A stretch of DNA of 64,000 nt from Sipunculus nudus (taxonomy: Eukaryota; Annelida; Sipuncula; Golfingiida; Sipunculidae): NCBI GenBank assembly GCA_026874595.1, contig CM049321.1:19624979-19688978 (forward strand). Reading direction: 5' to 3'. A program made the translations under genes and the position numbers. Numbering within the stretch: the first letter of the stretch is position 1; each line of letters opens with the position of its first letter. Below are positions 33,151 to 48,834 of the stretch, piece after piece. The notes under the pieces were generated by a model that saw nothing but the letters and a program-made list of their open reading frames with translations, had not been told where the DNA came from and did no database searches.

Positions 33151-35405
33151 CAGAAAGCATAATATCGAGATCATGCCCTTTAGAAAAAGAAATAGCCATT
33201 TTATCCGGGATCGCTAAGTGTTGGGGTATGCTTGGTTTTACAATTATTCAACATAGCGAGTTATGTTCCATGTAATTACAATAAAAATTTGTTTCACAAG
33301 TGAATTATATACATTCTAATATCTGCGGAATCATTTTTGTTTCGAATAATCATCTGATACAATGGAACAAGGTTAAGAAAATACAACAGCAGCACTTTCC
33401 CACACGAGGGCTTAAGCTAGCGAGACATTAAAACGCATGCGCATTACGTCCAAAATTTAAATGGGTATACCCAATTTGTAAACCTTTCCGTACCTTCTAT
33501 GCCCTTCGGAGTAAACTAACGATTTTGCAGGGCTAGGCTTTTGGCCTAGGGCGACGATGAGAGTCAATAAAACACCCGTACACCAAACATGTCAACGCCT
33601 ATCCCTTTTTAAGGTTTTCTGTTCTAACCTTGCAACAACATATAAGCTTTCTACGCTGTTTTTAACGATGGAACTACGTTCAGACTTTCATTTTATAAGC
33701 TGTAAGGATTTCAGATGGAAGTCTTACTGTTTATTTATCTTTATGTATCAAGTGTGCATAATTACAGTTATCACAAGATATTATCGTGGAGCAAGCGATA
33801 GCGATCTGAAATATTTTGGTGTATTCTATATGAGCCTATGTACCCTTAGTAGACTGATAAAAGCAATTTGAAAGTGGTCAGCGAAAGAACAAACACCAAA
33901 CTAATTTCCGTAATGAGAATGCCCGTCATAACAGCTAAAACTGTCAGTGCATTATAATTTGCTGAATTAGTCTTGTATTTTGTCATAACAACAAGAAAGT
34001 TTTCAATATCTTTTTAAATATTCTCAAGTGTTAATGGTCCACGAAGCTCTTCACCATTTAGACATATACACCGCAGCTAATATGTAAATTATTTAAAAAT
34101 AACGGAATGCATCTCCAACACAGGTCTCATTGATGAAGAATTTGGCGAAGGAAATGGGATGTGCCACATAACTCTTCTATCAAATCTACATGACATCTGC
34201 ATGCTTTAATTGTGAATGAACAAAAACAGCTCATTGAAGGAGAACATTGAATGTAATATATATTCATACGGAATGTATATGATCGGTAAAGGGTTTGTCC
34301 CAGGTAAATGATCTGGTCGTAGATTGAAAGCCTTCTAAGACATGTTTTACCGTACTTTGGACTCCACAAATTTAAAACCCTATTCACTTCCTTTCACCGC
34401 AAACATCCATTGAATTGGTTTACTCTCACCGACAGAAGGTTTGTTATGGTATCACAAATCCAAATAAACAAGTGCTTCCTCTGGAAGGAATGCTAAGAGC
34501 TTTAAAATAAGTATTTTTCATATACTTAACACATAATTGGATTCTCTGGCAAATAATGATCAATGATAAAGTTCGTATCGAACAGCGAATAAAATCCGAC
34601 TTGACAAATTAGATGAGTAATAATATACCAAACAAATGACAATCTCCTCAGTTTGAGGTTTAAATTGACCTATCGACCACAGCCCAAATGCTCTGCCTTT
34701 CAACCTAATTATTATAATAAGCCCACCAGCCGCTCCTACACCGAAGGCCTCCCATAGCCTGGTTGCAAGAGCTTTTTACAACAATAAAGACGTCACAAAA
34801 GTGGATGACGTATGACGTCGCATTGACTGACGTTATCAACTAGTATTTCTGTTCTCAATTGTTGAATATATTGCGTCATTGTGAAAAGTGTTGCAATACA
34901 GTTTCGATTATTTGTCTCATACGAATTACGTGGCAGGTAAGAAATTATTATTTACTCGGTAGTCAAAGGAATGGCTCCTTCAACCTATTTCCTAGAACTT
35001 TTTGTACTGTCTCCTTTGTTTAAAAAAAAATCCCGGAAAACATGCCGACCTGGGTTCCGGTACAGACTACACGTGTTCTGTTTGGCAGAGGTCTGCCGAG
35101 TTATGCAAATTTTGTTTTTATCAGATGACTGGCGCTTTACAATGCTTAAGGTAACCTGACTGGTTGCTCATTAGGCCAATGCTTATGATTATTCATTGAA
35201 TAAATATGAGTTTAAGGTCACAAAGAGTTCTTGGATAGGTCATTTTGGTTCGACTGTCTCTAGTGGCTCTTCCGCTAGAAAATTGTTTGCTTATTTATTG
35301 CTGTTGAGTATCATAAAATGTGTACGATACACTTCCGTGACAGGCAAAGTATAAAAAAAAACAGATCAAGAGAATAGAAATCGCTATGTATCTATCTCTC
35401 TATCT

Positions 35406-35406
35406 T

Positions 35407-35464
<58 letters not shown>
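35406..35464. repeat. Compound (TC)n(TA)n(TG)n microsatellite
   Basis: Three dinucleotide runs follow one another without spacers inside segmental repeat copy 1. Confidence 0.95.
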
Positions 35465-35465
<1 letters not shown>

Positions 35466-36734
35466 ATGTATACATCTGCCTGTGTTTGATAAATATGTAA
35501 TTGTGTAACCAATATTGCACAGGGCTCGTGTTAGTTGAGGGAACGCATCTATCTCTGACAAATGTTACTTGTGCTTGGTGCGATTGGGTAAAAGGCACAT
35601 CTGCTGGCCGGGGTTATCATCCCAATGTACTGCGTCCTCCAATGACATAGACCTTTTGGTATCATGTGGTGCCATCATATCAGGCAGAGTAGATCGTCTG
35701 TAGCCTGCATATTATAGGTTACAGAGAAATACTATATGAATTTTGTTTTGTGGCTACGTGGCAAACAAGATAGACCCCTCATTAATAAATTCAAGATAAC
35801 GACCTCCCACCTGCAATCATTAACTCCCTAACATTACGTCACATGTCAACCAATTATTGCTGGCATGGAAATATAATATTTCTTCTGATCATTTAAGCAA
35901 CATATCCTTAAATCTCCGTTATTCTCCTTTGTTCCTAGTGATGTCTTCAGAATAAGCTAAATTATGATGGTATCTAAAACACTAATGAGACTTGAAATAA
36001 AAGAAACATTGTTGCCGGTAGCTGTTAGCGTTCGGTACTAGGGAATGATGGGTTAAATCGCGAAGTTTAATAATTTATGGGACAAGTAAAGGTCAGCCAC
36101 TGATCGTAAATATACCTAGGAAACCACATGGGAACACACACATGCCTAAATTAGGTGGGCTTTATAACACTTGACAATATATACCAGTGAATCATTGACC
36201 AACAAACCAAACAAAACTCAGTCATTGACAGTATACATTCACCGATATTATAACAACTAACTTCTTTAATATCAGCGGAACTATGAAACACACTAACATT
36301 ACCAGATCCATGTTTTTCATATAAACTAATACCAGAGCTCTGATAAACATGAACCATCATATATTGTTTAAACTGTATACATGGTAATTACTTCATCTTG
36401 AATCTTACACGCTACCATATGATTCAGATGATTCAGAGTAAAATTCAAATAAACATTCCTTAAAGACATTCTTCTAGTTATTATTTTTTGGGGATATTGA
36501 TTGTTTATCTGACATTTTACACATAAGGAGGAGAAAAATAGCACCATCTTTAGAGTATCCTTGTGTCATGTAATTTTATTGTTTAATCTTAAATACCAGT
36601 CACGATGCAAAATGGCATCTATTGAATGTTATCAGTGTAAATTGGCAGGTATCTGTTTTCAGCTCAACTGTTTTTTCTAATCATTTCTAGAAAAATAATA
36701 TTTTGAGGTCCAGTCACTGTAAAGCAGGACGGTA

Positions 36735-36737
<3 letters not shown>

Positions 36738-36801
<64 letters not shown>
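36738..36801. repeat. (AT)n microsatellite inside a segmental-repeat block
   Basis: Sixty-four bases of AT repeat between GGACGGTAATGT and TCAGTAAATGAAATACGTGA. At the same place copies 2 and 3 have only a few bases, so the run expanded after duplication. Confidence 0.93.
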
Positions 36802-36805
<4 letters not shown>

Positions 36806-39800
36806 GTAAATGAAATACGTGATACTCGTGATTTCCTATTCGGTATTTTTATTTATTTTTTTTTATTGTTTTGGATTTATTTTTACGACAATGCTTCGGA
36901 CGTAGATTTAACTGGATGACCAAGCATGTAAAAAAAACTTGTCCCCTTCTCACTGTTACTTAATATATATAAACTCTTCTCAATAATATAGACAATATGA
37001 ACCCATTTTAAACTGAAATACGATCTAACCTCGTTACGGTGGTCCCATTTTCGAAGTCTGATATAAAGAGCACAAAACAATTGGAACCGTGACATCGTAG
37101 TCGTTATTTTGTGGTGGTCGTTAAACAGGTGTGGTTGTGGTTTTACTGTGATAATTACAAAATCAGGTCAGTACTTATGTTTTCTGCCTTTCTGGTATCA
37201 TTTGCATTGTTTGAGGCTCAACGGATTTGCAATCACGGTATTGATCATAATAATATCAAAGACAGATATATATGTGTCAAGGGTATCTTTAATCAAATCA
37301 TCGCTTAGAGGGAATTATGGCCCACTGTATACTATTGCCAATATAAGGAATGTAAATATATTGCTGTCCTGTCGTATTTTTACTCGTGTAGGTCACACAG
37401 AAAATCGACTATTTCTCAGAAATTATTTATATCTCGAATCAAAGTTGTAAGTGCATGAGTTTATTGGGAGACATTAACTTAAGATGAAACGGTAGGCTGT
37501 TTTACTTATTTGGGATATCTGAATAAAGAATCGTCTAAACAGAGAAAGAAGCCGCTATAAACATACACTAAATTAATATATACACAAACAGAGTAGGATA
37601 AATCCTCTGGCTGCAATTTTGCCCTTTCCTATATTAGTGCTTTAGCTAGTAAACTTTTCTAATTGCCAACTCACATTTACCACACTCACACGCCATGGTA
37701 TATATGGTTACATTATGTGTGTCATATATCAACCATAGTATTTATCTGCTTTGTACCAAGTTAATCCGGAATTTGTACCAAGTTAATTGGGATATACCAA
37801 AGATAGAAAAAAAAATCGTCCCCCTTGTTGTGTCTTTCCGGAAGACAGAGTTACGGTTAAGGCTAAATTTAGACAATCCCTAGTGTTTAGAACATGTGTA
37901 TTATCTGATCCTTTTGCGTCCCTTTGTGCGGGATAAAACGTACGACAAAATGTGTTATATTAATCAGACATCATTACGCCATCTTAACTGAGATATTCAG
38001 AATAGTTAAAGTTCATATAGTAGTTTCATTTTATAACCTGCACATATTTTTATCAAGAGGTGACCGGACAAGAGGTTAACATCAACAGAAGTTATCAGTC
38101 TGTGGTGACTCAGTATTGCTGCAAATAGTCACCACGGTCTAATGAAGTCAATTGATGTAAATTGATGAAACTGTCACAACAAGTAAGCTGAAATTGGTTG
38201 TGTAGGAGAACTGTTATCTGGGGTTGTTCTCCAGATGTTGGTCTCCTTGTTTTGCCTACTTACCTGTGTCGGATACTAACCCGACTAGTGTCAGTTGATA
38301 AAAACCAATTTCCTCTGTCTATTGGGCGAAGTTTTTCTAATGATTATTGGAAAATTCATCTGGAAGACATTTTCACAGGTTTGGTTAAATGTTTTGTACA
38401 AGTACTTCGCCACTGAATGTTCCCCTATAAATAACCAAACTATGAAAATTAATCTCAATAAAGTGAACGAAAATGTCCCTTATAGGAGACATTGTGTTAT
38501 CTCAGTCATTGTAACATATTACGTGGAATGGTGAACTGAAAAGTGCAGTTACTTCTCCAACTACACCTGTCACGGTGTCACTGCCTTTTAAGGAAATTAT
38601 TGTATGTGCTTCAGTTGTGTTTCATCCAAGTTGCCATGCATCAGCGGATGCCAGGGTGTTGATTGCAGTTTCTCTTTAAGTATAACTTCTGTAATTTTAT
38701 AGTTGCTATGTATAATAAATAAATTATCGTAGTTCAGGTGCCAACAGGAACAACAAAATTTATGAACGCACAAAGCTAAAACCTCGGACGCTCTTATCAC
38801 TGACAAATAATACTCTGAACTTCGTCGTGGTCCAAATATAACAGCTAGCCGACAATATGATACTGTTCGACTATGTCCATCTTTCCTCACAAAGATAACT
38901 AACAGACGAACTTCTTCATAAGGCAGGCACAACTTTAAGACTGGTCAAAATACGGAAAATATAGCTCATACCCCAACAGGAAATCACCATACAGTTTCTT
39001 GTAATTTGTTGGGTGGTTACTTATATTTTGAACCGTCTATGTTCATAGTGGGGATTTTTGGCAAGCCAATTTTTCTAACCTTTATGATGCGTAGTATTAA
39101 GATTGAGATATCGCCAATAATCCCCACTGCATCATTTTATTTTTTCATAGTGTTTTTTTCTAATTCATCATGTTTTTGTTAGACTAGCCACCGACCATAA
39201 TAAATTAAGCTGTAACTGATGAGACAAGGTTAGTACAAGTCTATTAAGAAATGGCACAGACATAACTATAAGCTACTTTATTCAGGTCTGAGGAATTGGT
39301 ATTTGCGTGCACGTCCTCAGGTCAGACTTTAGGCAGGATACAGGTAAAGGTGGGGGTTAACCCTGATGTCACAGACGATGTCACTCTCAACTATGCCCCG
39401 TTTTCGGGCCTGTTCAGTCTTGTACATTTTCCATGCTACCTGGATAGCATATATATCAGTCATAATAAGCACTACCAGGTTATCCTTTTATATATTTGCC
39501 TGTCACTTACGGTATTATGCCTATTTACTTATGTTTGGAGAGGGCGTCCCCCCTGCGGTAAGGACTAACCGTTCGAGGCGGTCAAAACAGGACGTAGACC
39601 CACAAAATTGTGCTTTTCAACATTTGCCACTCCGTATCATGATTAATTTAATTATGCGCGTTTAAACATGTCCTCATAAAACATAATCACAGAGTATGTG
39701 TGTTTATATCTATGCCCCGTGATCACATGTTACATCTGTTCACATTTACATCACATAATAACGGAGTATACGTGTTCACACTTATCCCACGGGATAAGTA

Positions 39801-41319
39801 AACTAACATAAACTCTGCTTAAATTAATAAAATGTATAATTTGGTAACTTTAGGTTAATGAAAGTTCACGAACATATCAACAATATCAAGCTGGCAAAAA
39901 TAAACTGGCCAGAAGATAAAGAAAAATGAGACTTTACTCCAAACAGTCCAGAAGGTTCAAACCCCAAAGATAAAAGGGGATTGTAACAGTAGCAATACCA
40001 GCATCAACAGTGATAAAATAATACAAATCACAGGCGTGGTTCAAATGTAACCGATATCACAATGTATCAATTTGAATGTCTATCCATCTTGGATAGCTGT
40101 CTCGTACACATGACAGGTATCGCCACTTACAACTTTTTTTTGAACTGTGTTTTGTAACAAGTCTCAGTAGATATACATCACTCACGCTACAACTTTTGGG
40201 GGCTGTCACGTAAAGAGACATTCTATGCCTCAATTCACATATTCACTTGTTTCCTGCCCATATTCTAGTTCTTTTTAGTTATATAAATATATAAATGACC
40301 CAACCGTCAACTGTTACAGACACATTATAAAGATAAGAACTAAACTCGTAGTTATTTGTCAATTTGTTTCTTTTTATCTTTCAGCAATGTAAGATAATAT
40401 TGAAATCTAACTTGAACTGATAAATCATCAGGCGTAATGTGTGGAATTATGTGTTGAAATGACATCAATAATTGCTGTTAATTAAAAGGTCATAAACATT
40501 TAATTCGACAATAACCCATCCATAAAACAACATATTTGGTTTCCTTTTCAAGGTAATCCTTTGGTCCAGTATGTAGCAGGACAAAAATTCAAAGGAAATG
40601 CAAATACATAGCTGCCCCCAGCGGCACCATCTGACACATTAGCTTTACCAGATATATGATTTACATGTCATTTAATAGCATAACAAAGATAAACATGAGC
40701 CATCATATGTACGTTTAAACTGTTAAATTGTAAATACATTTATCAAGGGTTTATTCTTATCAATAGTTCAGAGTTAAAGATTAAACGTCCTGAACCTCTG
40801 TTATGTGCATATATTCCAGTCACCTCTATTTGGGAGGTCGTACCAATCTTTCAATGTATTTATGTGTGATGAGTATTTCTATTTTGCCTGAATAAACGTT
40901 AGCAAGCCAACCTGCTTTGCAACTAGAGAAAGTTGGTGCCCACACAAATAAAACAACTTTGTTAATGAAAAACGTATATGCAATGGAAATGAAGATCACT
41001 GTAACCTTATAATAAACCTCCTGCTATTATATAGGCAACTTGAGGCAATTTAAACTTAGCTAATAGTTACAAAACCAGTGGAATCCATTATTATTGACGT
41101 TATCTGACGTTTGGGGTGCATTGGCTTTGTTTGTGTCTGAACGGATTTTGTTTCATGATGTCAATTATTATTATATCAAATGTAGATGATACATTTAATT
41201 ATTCCGTCGCAATGAAGAACATTATCATCACACCCACGCGATACTATCAGGAACATGGGCTTAAGGTGTGCCCGAATTTGATTTTTGCGATAAAATCATG
41301 AGATACATTTATTAGACAA

Positions 41320-44300
41320 AGGGCAGGTTTCGGTATATCAGAATTAATTATCGCTCAAGCCGAGAATTATACTAAACGCATTTGTTGTAAACCTTTACAG
41401 TTTTAAAATACACGCGAGCAATTTTTGTTTTTGACAATCTTCTGGCATAGCGGTACACGGATAAGAATATACAACAGCAGCTCTTTCCCACCAGGGGGCT
41501 TAAAGTAGCAAACCAACTATTTCTGCATTTGCATTTCTGAAAAGACCCCCCTCGACAGAACATGTAATTACCTGTTTATTTGTCTAACGTCTTCAGGAAT
41601 AACCTTGCAAAGAAATTTTCTACGTAATAAATAAGTTGTCTACAATTAAAACAGCACAGGCAACCTGACGCCGTTTCTAAAATTTGAAATACCTTCAGAT
41701 TTGCTATCTGTAATTTGCAAAGATGTCCGATGGATGTCGTACTTTTTTGTCTATCTTTATTCACCAAGTCTGCATTGATATAGTTATCAAGCGAAACTCT
41801 CCAAGCTATAACTATCTCAAATATTTTTCCTATACGAGCCTATATAACCGTAACCGTAAAGCATTTTGATAGTGGTCAAGGGAACATCATACACCTTTCA
41901 TTATCCACAAAATAAAAACGCCCTACGGAACAGTGACAAATGCCTGAGCATTATATTTTCCGGAAATGCTTCTGGGTCTTGTAATAATAACAGGAATTAT
42001 TTATTCTTTAAAGTATTCCCATGTTAATGGTCTACAAAGCGTTTTATTAGACATGGACTCCTCATCTTATATATACTTATAATCAAATCACTGATAATCC
42101 TTTATTACTTATGGGGCTGTAAAATTAAACAATAATGACAGACTATAGAATGTAAAGAATTAATCAAAACTACTTTAGACATAGAAAGGAATATTAGTGA
42201 AAGGGCTGGAAAGATAACCTTTCGGGATATAAAATGGAATGAAATTATCAAGCTAATTTAGAATACTAGTGCCAGATCCGCGTCCCATTTATACTTGAGA
42301 AAATAAATGTAATATGACGCCTTTTTGTATTTTAAAATATTTTATTAATCCGAGATTTCGAATCGCACAGACTTCTTCATCTCATGTTAAGTGGGAACTT
42401 GTAGCGAAATGTTCATATATAATTGTGGAGTAGTGGGGTAACAAAGTATAACAGTTACTAGTTTTATTATAAATATTATACAATGTAGGATCATCACTAT
42501 TCGTTTAAGTTCCCAAATCTGTCGTTCTTTTTTATTCTCAAGATTACCTTTGAGTAAACCTACTTCGATATTATAAGCTGTGTGTCCCTGTCACAAAAAC
42601 TGTTCATCTATAGGTGTATTAATGTCTCCTGATGTAACTGTTTGCCTGTTTTCACGCGATAAAAGACTCCCATGTAAACCTATTACTGCTATTATGGAAA
42701 TATAATATTCATATGATATATGTTGCTCTGTTAATTGCTAGTCGTGTTTTTTTTACCAAGGAAAGATTAAAATGCTCAACACAATGCTGAATAGCATCCC
42801 TGGAATGTTATCAGCGTAAACTGTAAGATATCTGTTTTACGCTCAAATGTCTTTATATTCATTATATCAAAAAGAGCGTTAGGGTTAATCACCGTAAAGC
42901 AGGAGGGTCAAATAAATATATTCAGTAAATGAAATACGTGATACTCGTGATTCCAGATTGGGTAGGTTTTCCTCTGTTCTTAGTTTGGATTCTATCTATA
43001 CAACATGCTTTGTACCTTAATTAAACCGGGTGACCACTCATGTTAAACAACTAGTCCCTTTGTCAAGGTTATCCTTTATGTAACACCCTGCGACATCATA
43101 TAGACAATGTGACGCCGTTTTGCAAAAATGGATTATGGTGAAACCTCAAAAATAGGACTACCAACGGGACCTAAATTAAGTGCCCTCATTTCGACGTCTG
43201 ATAAAAAAAAGAGTACCAAAAAATCGGCACCTTAAAAAGTTGTCTTGTTTGTTGGCGCTAAACCGAAGTGATCGTGAGCCGAGGTTTTACTGTAATAATT
43301 ACAAGACCAGATGCGTTTATTGTGAGACATACCCATAACATAAAGGAGGAGGTTGTTTTACATGGTCGGATATCTGAAAAACCATCTGTCAAAACAGAGA
43401 AAGAAGCCGCTCTTAAATTCGACAATCTGATTAAACATATAAGCAATTAGTATATACATTTGATAGCATTTAAAACATTACGCAATTTAAATTGCAATAA
43501 TCAGGAGGAGGATTTTTTTTCATAACAAAAGGATTGTAAAACAATTCGTTGTATGTTATCCAAACTGATCAGTTGGATACTCTGGCTGCAGATGATGAAA
43601 TTCGCATCGTTCAGTGAATTTAGTCCAATAACATGTTATAGTTATCACTTCTTATCCTATAGACATCACTCAGCGAATACCAAAGCTAATAAATCTTACA
43701 TTGCAACATTTATTATGATATTTACACTTCTGTTATAATCAGTCTATAGAATGAATTTGTCTAAGCTTTTATCCAGAGCACCACGATGTACATCATTTTG
43801 TTGAAGGCAAGATATATCAAGATCAACAGAAACTAATATTCAGGGTTCAATGGCCCGATTATAAAATTGCATCAGTATATACCATTTACAGAATTTCTGT
43901 TTTATTCTTTTGGTAAAGTATCTTTATGGTTGTAGGATTCACATATTGTGTGTTAATTGAGTATATTATTAAGGTTAATACATCATATATTCACAATGGT
44001 CAATATTGCATAAGTTTAGAGCAGAGAACAATTGCAGATGTCTTTACTACAGGAAAAATAGGCGTGTGCAGGTTCATAAAAGGGGACCCTAATCTAAGTC
44101 TTTATGCGTTTTATTGGGGTAGGTTAGTCACATGACCTTATAGGGAAACAGCTTTATATGTTGTTAAGAAATATATGGTGTCCATGTATATACGGTTCTA
44201 AATCCGCTATTACAGGGAATACAATAAAATAATAAAATTATTTATCATTGAGCATCGGAGATAATTTAATATCAGTACACTTTGTTAGGTTTAAAGTTTA

Positions 44301-47300
44301 CTTTTTGTGCTAAAATAAATTTTACTGGCCATGTCACTTGTAACGGTGAATAGAAATGCAGTTACTTCCCCAACAACACCTGTCACGCAAGCTTGCCTTG
44401 TATGGAGATTATTGTGGAGTGTATGACATTTCAGTCTAATTTCATCCAAGTTACAATGCTGCAATACTTGCCATGGTGTTGAATGCGGTTTCAACTAAGG
44501 TATTACTATTGACAGTTTAAAGTTGCTATCCATTATAAATAAATTCTACGTGCTCAGGTGCCAACAAAAACAGCAACATTAATGAACCCACAACGCTTAC
44601 AGCTGGGACGCTATTATCGCTGACAAATAATACTCTGAACTCTGTCGTGGTACAAACACAACTGCTGGCATACATTATCGTCCCTAAGCACTCTGCTTCA
44701 CGTCCTCACAAAGATAACTCACAGTAGAACCTCTCCTGTGAGGCATCTCCACAACGCGGCCACCAATTTATAGTGGACAATTTTGGACAAGCCCATTTTC
44801 TTAACTCTTTATTACGCGGGTAAGGAAGGGATATCGCCGATATTGCCTACTGCATCATTTTATTGTCTTTAAAGAACTCATTCTTATTAATTACTTTATT
44901 GTAGGTTAAAATATCGATCATGAACAATTAATCAGTAAAATAATGAGACAAAGTATGAAATGTTTTATTGACTAATGGCATATTCATGACTATAAGCTAC
45001 TTGATTAAAGTCTTATTAAATGGTATTTGCGTGCACGTACTCCAGTCACACCTCAAGGAGGGTAGAGGTAGAGGTGAGGGTTAAGTCTGATGTCAGAGAT
45101 GATGTCATTTTTACGAGACACCACACTTTGCCTGGTGTTCGGGTCTGCTCACTTTTGTACATTTTCTCTGCTACCTGGGGAGCATACAAACATATCAGTC
45201 ATAATAAGCGCTACCAGGTTATACTTTTTATATAAATTTTACGGTCAGTATTCTCATTTACCCCAGTTTGGAGAGGGCACCGCCACTGCGGTAAGGACTT
45301 AGCGGTGAAGGCTTAGTGTTGAAAGCTGTCAGAACCGGACGCAGACCCACAGCTTTGCTGTCACAAGTACAACACCCTCAACTTAATGCCAACATATTCA
45401 CACTTAATGCCAAGATATTCTCATATTTTATTATCATCATTATTCAAATAAACATGCTGTAAAGAGGTCATAGATAAAGGTATCCATGGACCAATGCAAT
45501 ATTTTTAGTAGTAATTACAAAGTGGGCTTACCAACATTAGCTACACCGTATTATGATAAATGTCATTATGCGCGTGTAAACAATATTCTCCTAAAATATG
45601 ATCATAGAGTATATGAATTCATACGCAAGCCCTATAATCACAGATTACATCTGCTCATATTTACACGACATGATGAGTATAATTGTTTACACTTACACCA
45701 GGGAATCGTAGAGTATATGCGTTTAAAACATAAACTCTGTTTAAGTTTTTAAAAAAAATAATAGTATCGTAACTTCAGGTTAATGAAAGTTCACGAACGA
45801 ATCACTAATATCAAACTCGTCAAAATTTATTTGGCCAGATGATAATAACAGTTGTGACAGTAGAAACAGTGATACCGGAATCAATGTTAAAATAATGCAT
45901 ATCACAGGTGTGTTTCAATGTATCAATCTTATATTTTGCATGTCTATCCATCTTGGATAGCTGTTTCGTACACATGACAGGAAGCTCCACCTGCACTCTT
46001 TTTTTTACATCTGTACATCTTTTTTTTTGTTTGTTTTTGTTTTTTGTTTTTTTTACAAAGGTCACTTTCCTCTCATGCCACATAATTAGAAGGCTGTCAC
46101 GTAAGGAGACATTCGATGTCTTACTTTAATATGCCCATTTGATTCGGCGGTTACACTAGTCAATTGTTTGCTGCCCATATTCTAGTTCTTGTAAGTAATA
46201 TAATTATACATGACCGAATCTACAACTTTTACAGAAACATTATAAAAGTAAGAACAAGATTCCTTGTAATTTGTCAATTTGTATCTTTTTACCTTTCAGG
46301 AATATGAGATAATAATCAAATTTCACTCAAACTGACATATCATCAGGGGAAACGTGTGGAATTATGTGTTGAAATGACATCAATAAATGTGGTGAATCAA
46401 AGGATCATAAAATATCATTTAATTTGACTAAGACCAATCCATTGAACAACCGATTGCGTTCCCTTCTCAAAGCAATTGGTTGGTCCAGTATGGAATTATG
46501 TGTTGGATCATCATTAATAAATGTGGTGGATTAAATGTCATAAATATTATTAAATACAGCAAAGACCAAACCATGATACAAAAAACAGCCTCCCCTTCTC
46601 AAGGAAATAGGTTAGTCCAATGTAAATCAGGACGAAATTCAAAGGAAAAGCAAAAATAGCTCTGCCCCCTTGCGGTCAATATAATCTTAATCTGTGTTAA
46701 CATCGGTTATGTGCCATAAATATGTGATCATTTATTATCTGCTTACACCATAAATTATAAAAGAATTCATGACAGACATAATGGAAGCTGCGCTATTTGC
46801 GCAGGTATATACTTATCTTTGACAAATTACACGGTCAAGAACTAGGTTTGGCACTTTAACATAAAGTATAATCATTTGGGGGATATTATACCAATAGTAT
46901 AAGTCTGATACAGTCAAGGGCAGACCAGTGCACCGTGTCACACGAAGAAATTATGAACAGCAAGCAAGAAATTGAGGAAGAGGTGCCGATGTGGCTAACA
47001 GTCCAACAATGAAGGGGAGAAGAGGCTTAACAGCCAGTAGGGTAATTCACTCTCAGATATATTCCCCTGTGTTGACCTCCATGTCATATGTTCGAAACAA
47101 GCTAAATTTCATGCAATGGTATCTAAATACTAATCAGGCGAGAAATAAAATAAAAACAGATGCTGTTATAGGTGCCTGTTAGTGTCCTGTACTGAGGAAC
47201 TATGGGTTATATGCCAGTAGCCTCTCGCAACTCGTTTTTTTTTATGTGAGAGGCAAACGTTCCTGGATTAATATACCAGCAACTGGTCTTAAAACTTACA

Positions 47301-47726
47301 AAATGGGACAAAATGGAATGAATATAGTTTCATTAGGTGCACTATATAAAACGTTACTCCCGTTAAATTACTCAAACATATGTAAATCATCATAGTACTT
47401 CCGGTCATATCCTGGGATGCAAATTATGAACCTGCTTTTGTCAGCACTAGAGTATTAAATGATACCAAATCAAGGACAACCAAGCAAACTAGAGCTAACA
47501 TTTCACCAATACTATAATTAACAATTAAATATTTAAGTATCAGCTGCACCATCAAACACATAAGCATTTCCAGATACAGTATTCACATGTCACCTCATAG
47601 CATAATAAAGATAAACATGAGCCATGATATGTACGTTCAAACTATTAAATTGTAAATACCTTCATCAAGGGTTTATTGTTATCTCTAATTCAAAGTAGAT
47701 TAGTGAACGTCCTCTGACCCTCTGTC

Positions 47727-47795
<69 letters not shown>

Positions 47796-47880
47796 AGTAA
47801 GTTCTATATCGATGGGTGTACCAAACGTTCAATGTATTTGTGTAAATAGATTATTTCGGTTTTGTCTAAATAAACGTTTT
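41320..47880 (+). repeat. Segmental repeat, copy 2 of 3
   Basis: Blocks in the same order as copy 1: TTTCGGTATATCAGAATTAAT (41327), CAGCAGCTCTTTCCCA (41475), ATGTTAATGGTCTACAAAGC (42020), TGTTATCAGCGTAAACTG (42808), GTAAATGAAATACGTGATACTCGTGA (42925), TTTCATCCAAGTTAC (44441), GCGCTACCAGGTTATAC (45207), GTTAATGAAAGTTCACGAAC (45778), ACAGTCAAGGGCAGACCAGT (46912) and GATAAACATGAGCCATGATA (47611). Confidence 0.85.
47730..47793. repeat. (AT)n microsatellite
   Basis: Sixty-four bases of AT repeat in segmental repeat copy 2. The matching place in copy 1 (about 40810) has only CATATATTCC. Confidence 0.94.
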
Positions 47881-48834
47881 ACGGGTATCACATATTGGGT
47901 TTTGCATTCCGGTATATCAGAATTAATTTTCGTTCGAGAATTATACAAAAGGCAATTTAAATAAACCTATACCTTTTTAATATACACGCAAATCATTTTT
48001 TTTCTAACAATCTTGTGGCATAGCGGTATACGGATAAGAAGATACAAGAGCAGCTCTTCCCAACTAGAGGGCTTAGCTAATAAAACATACTACCGCATGC
48101 GAAATTACTTTTTTGACAAAAAATATAAATGGATATACCCAAAATTTTAAACCATCCGGTCCCCCCTCCGGGATAGCATTACAATTTGAAAAGAGAAAAC
48201 TTAAGGGCTGGACTAATGATTTGAATAATCAAAATCCACCTCGACCGAACATGTACATTGCCGGTTCTTTTTGTCTTACGTCTTCTGGAATGACCTTGCA
48301 AATACAATTTCTACGATTATAGACAACCTGACGCCGTTTTAAACCTGGTAATATGTTCAGATTTTTCCTGTGTATCCTAAACGAACCTACGTAACCGTAC
48401 AGGAGAAACATTTTTGTAGTGGTCAAGGGAACATCAGACACCTTTCATTATCCACAGTAAAACGCCCTTCAGAACATTGATAAATGCCTGTGAATTTTAT
48501 TTTTTGGAAATGCTTCTGTGTCATGTCATAGCAACAGAAGTGATTTAAATAACCTTTTAATGTCTTTCAATGAGAATGGTCAACAAAGCTCTTTATTAGA
48601 CACAATTATACTTCACATCTGATAGGTTATTATATCAAATAACGAAATGCATCTCTAGCACAGCACAGGTCTAATTGGAAAGGGGTGAGGTCTAAGTAAA
48701 GCAAGGGCTGAGGCAAATAAGATGTGTCATATAATCCTTCGTCATGTCTACATGTCTTCTGCATGACTTAATTCTTATTGGATAACAACAGTCTCTGAGA
48801 AAACACAGAATATACTATACATTTATTTGGATCC

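Larger units (their letters stand above)
33300..40910 (+). repeat. Segmental repeat, copy 1 of 3
   Basis: It shares a collinear series of blocks with 41320-47880 and 47890-51420. Examples: CAGCAGC(A/T)CTTTCCCA (33386), CAAGTGTTAATGGTC and AAGC(T/G) (34022), GGGAATGATGGGTTAAAT (36040), TGTTATCAG(T/C)GTAAA (36626), GTAAATGAAATACGTGATACTCGTGA (36806), TTTCATCCAAGTT (38618), TTATGAACGCACAA-like sequence (38760), CACTACCAGGTTAT (39470) and GTTAATGAAAGTTCACGAAC (39853). The blocks are separated by unrelated or very diverged sequence. No ORF of interest was found inside. Confidence 0.85.
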